Origin: JBBQNY01 sp038330365 | GTDB taxonomy: Bacteria; Pseudomonadota; Gammaproteobacteria; Xanthomonadales; Ahniellaceae | Direction: 5' to 3' | Assembly (NCBI GenBank): GCA_038330365.1 | Contig: JBBQNY010000130.1 | Span: 1-7,946 of the forward strand | DNA length: 7,946 bases | Shown: in pieces, positions 5,455-7,946 of the stretch | Numbering within the stretch: position 1 is the stretch's first letter | Layout of the letters: the number at the start of each line of letters is the position of its first letter | Notes under the pieces: generated by a model | Told to the model about the DNA's origin: nothing | What the model saw: the letters and a program-made list of their open reading frames with translations, nothing else | Database searches by the model: none | Translations under genes and position numbers: made by a program

Positions 5455-7347
5455 ATGAACGCAGCGGCGCTCCCGCTCGAGACTTCAATGCTCCGCGTCG
5501 CGCTGGTGGGCAATCCCAACTGCGGCAAGACCGCACTGTTCAATCTGCTGACCGGCAGTCGCCAGAAGGTGGCGAACTACGCGGGGGTCACGGTCGAACG
5601 CAAGGAAGGCTGGCTTGAGACTCCGGCCGGTCGCCGCGTGCAGGTGCTGGACCTGCCCGGAACCTACAGCCTGGTGGCCACGAGTCCGGACGAGGCCATC
5701 ACTCGCGATCTGTGTCTCGGCCGCGTCGCAGGAGAGAGCCTGCCGGATGTGATGGTGTGCGTGGTGGACGCCACCAACCTGCGATTGCATCTGCGCTTCG
5801 TGCTGGAACTGCGCGCACTCGGTCGACCGCTGGTGGTCGCGCTCAACATGGTGGACGTGGCCCGAAGGCGGGGCATCGTCATCGACGAGGCTGTGCTGGC
5901 ATCCGAACTTGGCGTGCCGGTGATCCGCACCGTGGCCGTGCGACGCCAGGGTGCCGACGCGTTGCTCGCACGTCTGGATGGAACTGAATTCGAGCCGCCG
6001 GTGAATGCCGTTTTCGACGGTACGCCGCGCACCGGAGCCTCGCTCGAAGGCGACGACCTGCACGTGCAGACTCGGGCGCTGCTCAGCGCCGCAGTGCGGA
6101 TGCCAGGCCAGGCGCACGATCTGGACGACCGCATCGATTCGGTCGTGCTGCACCCGGTGCTCGGACTCGCGCTGCTGGCGGTGTTGATGTTCCTCATGTT
6201 CCAGGCGGTATTCGCGTGGGCCGCTCCCTTCATGGAGGGTATCGCCGCGTCCGTGCAATGGCTCGGAGCCGGAATCTCGTCGGCGCTGCCCGCGGGCATT
6301 CTGCGCAGTCTGCTGGTCGACGGCCTGTTTGCGGGTGTCGGCAGCGTCCTCGTGTTTCTGCCGCAGATCCTTATCCTCTTTCTTTTCATCCTGGTCCTTG
6401 AGGAATCGGGCTATCTGCCGCGTGCGGCCTTCCTGCTGGACCGCTTGATGGTCGGCGCGGGCCTGTCGGGCCGCTCTTTCATCCCGCTGTTGTCGAGTTT
6501 CGCCTGCGCCATTCCCGGCATCATGGCCGCGCGTACCATCAGCGATCCCCGCGATCGGCTGATCACGATCCTGGTGGCGCCGCTCATGACCTGTTCGGCG
6601 CGATTGCCGGTGTATGCACTGTTGATTGGCGCGTTCGTGCCGCAACGTACGGTCTGGGGGGTGTTCAACCTGCAGGGACTCACGCTGTTCGCGTTGTACA
6701 TCGCCGGCATCGCCAGCGCGCTCGCGGTCGCCTACACGATGAAACGCTTCCGCCACGACCGTACGCGGGAGCACGCCCTGATGATGGAACTGCCGTCGTA
6801 TCGCATGCCGCATCCGCGCGACATCGCCATCGGGCTCTACGAGCGGGCGATGATCTTCCTCCGCCGTGTGGGCGGCGTGATTCTCACGCTCACCATCGTG
6901 CTTTGGTTCCTGTCGAGTTTTCCGGCGCCGCCGCCGGACGCCACCGGACCCGCGATCGAGTACAGCTTCGCGGGAAAGCTCGGCGGCGCGCTGCAGCACG
7001 TGTTTGCGCCGATCGGTTTCAACTGGGAGATTTCCATCGCGCTGGTTCCGGGCATGGCCGCTCGCGAGGTCGCGGTCGGTGCCCTGGCAACGGTGTATGC
7101 GTTGTCGGGCAACGAAACGGAAGCGGCGGTGCAACTTGCGCCCGTGATCGCGGCCCAATGGTCGCTGGCGACGGCATTTTCGCTGCTCGCATGGTTCGTG
7201 TTCGCCCCGCAGTGCCTGTCCACGCTTGCCACCATCAAGCGCGAGACCAATTCCTGGACGACCACACTGGGCGCAACCGCTTATCTGTTCGCACTCGCAT
7301 ACCTCGCTTCGTTTGCGACGTATCGAATCGCGCTGATGCTCACGTGA
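5455..7347 (+). CDS. feoB: Ferrous iron transporter FeoB (GTPase-coupled Fe(II) permease)
   Basis: The product (630 residues) moves Fe(II) across the inner membrane using an N-terminal cytoplasmic G-protein domain. Visible G motifs are G1 GNPNCGKT (19-26), switch I with T46 in AGVTVERKEG, G3 DLPGTYSL (66-73) and G4 NMVD (131-134). A helical linker follows to about residue 225, then two Gate-type membrane regions: LEESGYLPRAAFLLDRLM (315-332), CAIPGIMAART with C351, PLMTCSARLPVY with C380, and PGMAAREVAVGALATVYAL (532-550). A third conserved cysteine, C587, sits in PQCLSTLATIKRET. It is shorter than the 773-residue E. coli protein, mainly lacking C-terminal extras, but looks intact. ATG 5455 gives 18 residues before G1; ATG 5488 (MLRVALVGNPN) fits the family start better in length, and neither has a strong ribosome site. 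It follows feoA by 19 bp and precedes the Cys-rich gene by 16 bp. Confidence 0.97.
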   Translation: MNAAALPLETSMLRVALVGNPNCGKTALFNLLTGSRQKVANYAGVTVERKEGWLETPAGRRVQVLDLPGTYSLVATSPDEAITRDLCLGRVAGESLPDVMVCVVDATNLRLHLRFVLELRALGRPLVVALNMVDVARRRGIVIDEAVLASELGVPVIRTVAVRRQGADALLARLDGTEFEPPVNAVFDGTPRTGASLEGDDLHVQTRALLSAAVRMPGQAHDLDDRIDSVVLHPVLGLALLAVLMFLMFQAVFAWAAPFMEGIAASVQWLGAGISSALPAGILRSLLVDGLFAGVGSVLVFLPQILILFLFILVLEESGYLPRAAFLLDRLMVGAGLSGRSFIPLLSSFACAIPGIMAARTISDPRDRLITILVAPLMTCSARLPVYALLIGAFVPQRTVWGVFNLQGLTLFALYIAGIASALAVAYTMKRFRHDRTREHALMMELPSYRMPHPRDIAIGLYERAMIFLRRVGGVILTLTIVLWFLSSFPAPPPDATGPAIEYSFAGKLGGALQHVFAPIGFNWEISIALVPGMAAREVAVGALATVYALSGNETEAAVQLAPVIAAQWSLATAFSLLAWFVFAPQCLSTLATIKRETNSWTTTLGATAYLFALAYLASFATYRIALMLT

Positions 7348-7363
7348 GGGAGCAGTCCGTGCC

Positions 7364-7657
7364 ATGAGCCACTACGCGCTGCTCGAGTTGCTGATCGTCG
7401 CCGCCATCGTCTCGATAGCCGTGTTTACGGTGGCGCTGCGGCTGCTGCCGGCGACCTGGATGCGACGCCCGCTGGGCGCGTGGCTGGATCGGGACGGCGT
7501 GCCGGACCGGCTTCGGCAAGTGGCCGTCCGCTGGCGTGGCGCGAAGTCAGGTGGTTGCGCGCAGGGCTGCTGCCCGACGGGCGACGGGTGCGCCATCGGG
7601 CGTAGCACGGTCCCGCGCACCGTTGCCCCTCGAATCCCGCTCCGCGTCCTCCCCTGA
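7364..7657 (+). CDS. Small membrane-anchored Cys-rich protein of the feo operon (FeoB-associated, DUF6587-like)
   Basis: This 97-residue protein starts 16 bp after the feoB stop and is surely its operon partner. One transmembrane helix covers about residues 6-30 (LLELLIVAAIVSIAVFTVAL). A short basic stretch with WMRR and DRLRQVAVRWR follows, then a cysteine cluster GGCAQGCCPTGDGC (C65, C69, C70, C76) and a basic, proline-containing tail. It does not look like the winged-helix FeoC of enterobacteria. The design, one helix plus a clustered-Cys soluble tail after feoB, recalls FeoB-associated Cys-rich proteins of other phyla and the proteobacterial DUF6587 family as I remember it. It might deliver iron, bind a metal or redox cofactor, or stabilise FeoB; none is shown. 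GGGAG lies about 12 bases before the ATG, rather far. Gene reality is well supported by context; the family name is moderate. Confidence 0.75.
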   Translation: MSHYALLELLIVAAIVSIAVFTVALRLLPATWMRRPLGAWLDRDGVPDRLRQVAVRWRGAKSGGCAQGCCPTGDGCAIGRSTVPRTVAPRIPLRVLP

Positions 7658-7672
7658 GCACCCACAACGCGG

Positions 7673-7772
7673 TTGTAGGAGCGCGCTCGCGCGCGATGGC
7701 GCAATGCATCCACAGGCCTCACGCTCCGCAATGGCATGACGCAATCGCGCGCCAGCGCGCGCGCTCCTACAA
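7673..7772. repeat. REPIN: two GTAG-headed REP palindromes in inverted orientation
   Basis: The ends TTGTAGGAGCGCGC (7673-7686) and GCGCGCTCCTACAA (7759-7772) are perfect inverted repeats of 14 bp. Each half carries its own hairpin: GCGCGC-TC-GCGCGC (7681-7694) and GCGCGC-CA-GCGCGC (7747-7760). GCGCGCGAT on the left faces ATCGCGCGC on the right, and a roughly 50-bp spacer separates the halves. The GTAG head is the hallmark of the Stenotrophomonas SMAG repeats and of REPs mobilised in trans by RAYT transposases; none is encoded here. It lies 15 bp after the Cys-rich gene and 8 bp before the stop of the convergent Mth938-domain gene, so it likely folds in both mRNA ends and may act as a transcription barrier. 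Confidence 0.85.
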
Positions 7773-7780
7773 AAGCGGGT

Positions 7781-7946
7781 TCATGCGGGCGGGAGTGGGA
7801 ATCCCAGGATAAACGCGCCGAGTACCACACGCCCCTCGCCAACCAGCAGATTGAACGTGCGCGCGGCGGCTGCCGTCGGCATGGTTTCGAGCCCGATACC
7901 GGCGCCGAGCAGGCGCGCCGCGAACGCGGGCGGCGGGAAAGCCTGT
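7781..7946 (-). CDS. Mth938/DUF498 (NDUFAF3-like) domain protein, C-terminal end only
   Basis: The minus strand is open from the right edge to TGA at 7781-7783, giving the last 54 residues. The order FPPPAFAARLLGAGIGLE, then TMPTAAAARTFNLLVGEGR and VVLGAFIL, fits the C-terminal half of the Mth938 fold as I recall it: FP..., ARGIGxE, MDTxAACRTYNVL..EGR, then a hydrophobic final strand. The usual cysteine before R-T-[YF]-N is alanine here, while R29, T30 and N32 (numbered from the window edge) are kept. The human member, NDUFAF3, helps assemble respiratory complex I; the bacterial role is poorly known. It converges on the feo operon with the REPIN between them, so it is not part of that operon. 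The N-terminal half is outside the window, which limits confidence. Confidence 0.75.
   Translation of the reverse strand, partial: QAFPPPAFAARLLGAGIGLETMPTAAAARTFNLLVGEGRVVLGAFILGFPLPPA

Noticed and set aside
5485..7365. 626-codon minus-strand ORF antisense to nearly all of feoB.
   Set aside because: It is a GC-codon shadow. Its translation is rich in Arg, His and Gln with no membrane or domain pattern, whereas feoB on the plus strand is unmistakable.
7673..7772. CRISPR array or rho-independent terminator at the 7.7-kb palindrome.
   Set aside because: There are only two inverted copies rather than direct repeats with spacers, and no U-run follows either stem. REP pair structure explains it better.

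Overview
The window is GC-rich, densely coding bacterial DNA. The best guess is a gammaproteobacterium of the Xanthomonadales/Lysobacterales (Rhodanobacteraceae-like). This rests on three things: a periplasmic ACE-like M2 peptidase, a secreted protein with a duplicated GEG/YGSG module that I associate with that order, and GTAG-headed palindromic repeats like those known from Stenotrophomonas. The lineage is an inference, with no marker gene to confirm it.

Layout. Three genes lie on the minus strand in the left part. They are the N-terminal 126 codons of a Rieske-type ring-hydroxylating oxygenase alpha subunit (1-378, cut by the edge), an exported two-module plus kelch-propeller protein (455-2263), and an exported M2 peptidyl-dipeptidase (2828-4837, probable GTG start). 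The 564-bp gap 2264-2827 has no convincing gene but holds two palindromic repeat elements of different families. A divergent intergenic region (4838-5180) then leads into a plus-strand ferrous iron operon: feoA (5181-5435), feoB (5455-7347) and a small membrane-anchored Cys-rich protein (7364-7657). After a 100-bp REPIN-like inverted repeat (7673-7772), the C-terminal end of an Mth938/DUF498 (NDUFAF3-like) gene runs in from the right edge on the minus strand (7781-7946).

How the genes work together. FeoA, FeoB and the Cys-rich protein form a compact unit for GTP-dependent Fe(II) uptake across the inner membrane. A Fur-box-like sequence overlaps a perfect TATAAT hexamer 25 bp before feoA, so iron repression is likely. 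The M2 peptidase and kelch protein both carry export signals and act outside the cytoplasm, but nothing links them functionally to each other or to the oxygenase.

I see no phage, CRISPR, toxin-antitoxin, tRNA or rRNA features, and no clearly undescribed multi-gene system. The points most worth a second look are the duplicated module fused to the kelch propeller, the Cys-rich FeoB partner, the hairpin between feoA and feoB, and the three inverted-dimer repeats. Both edge genes are real and truncated only by the window.
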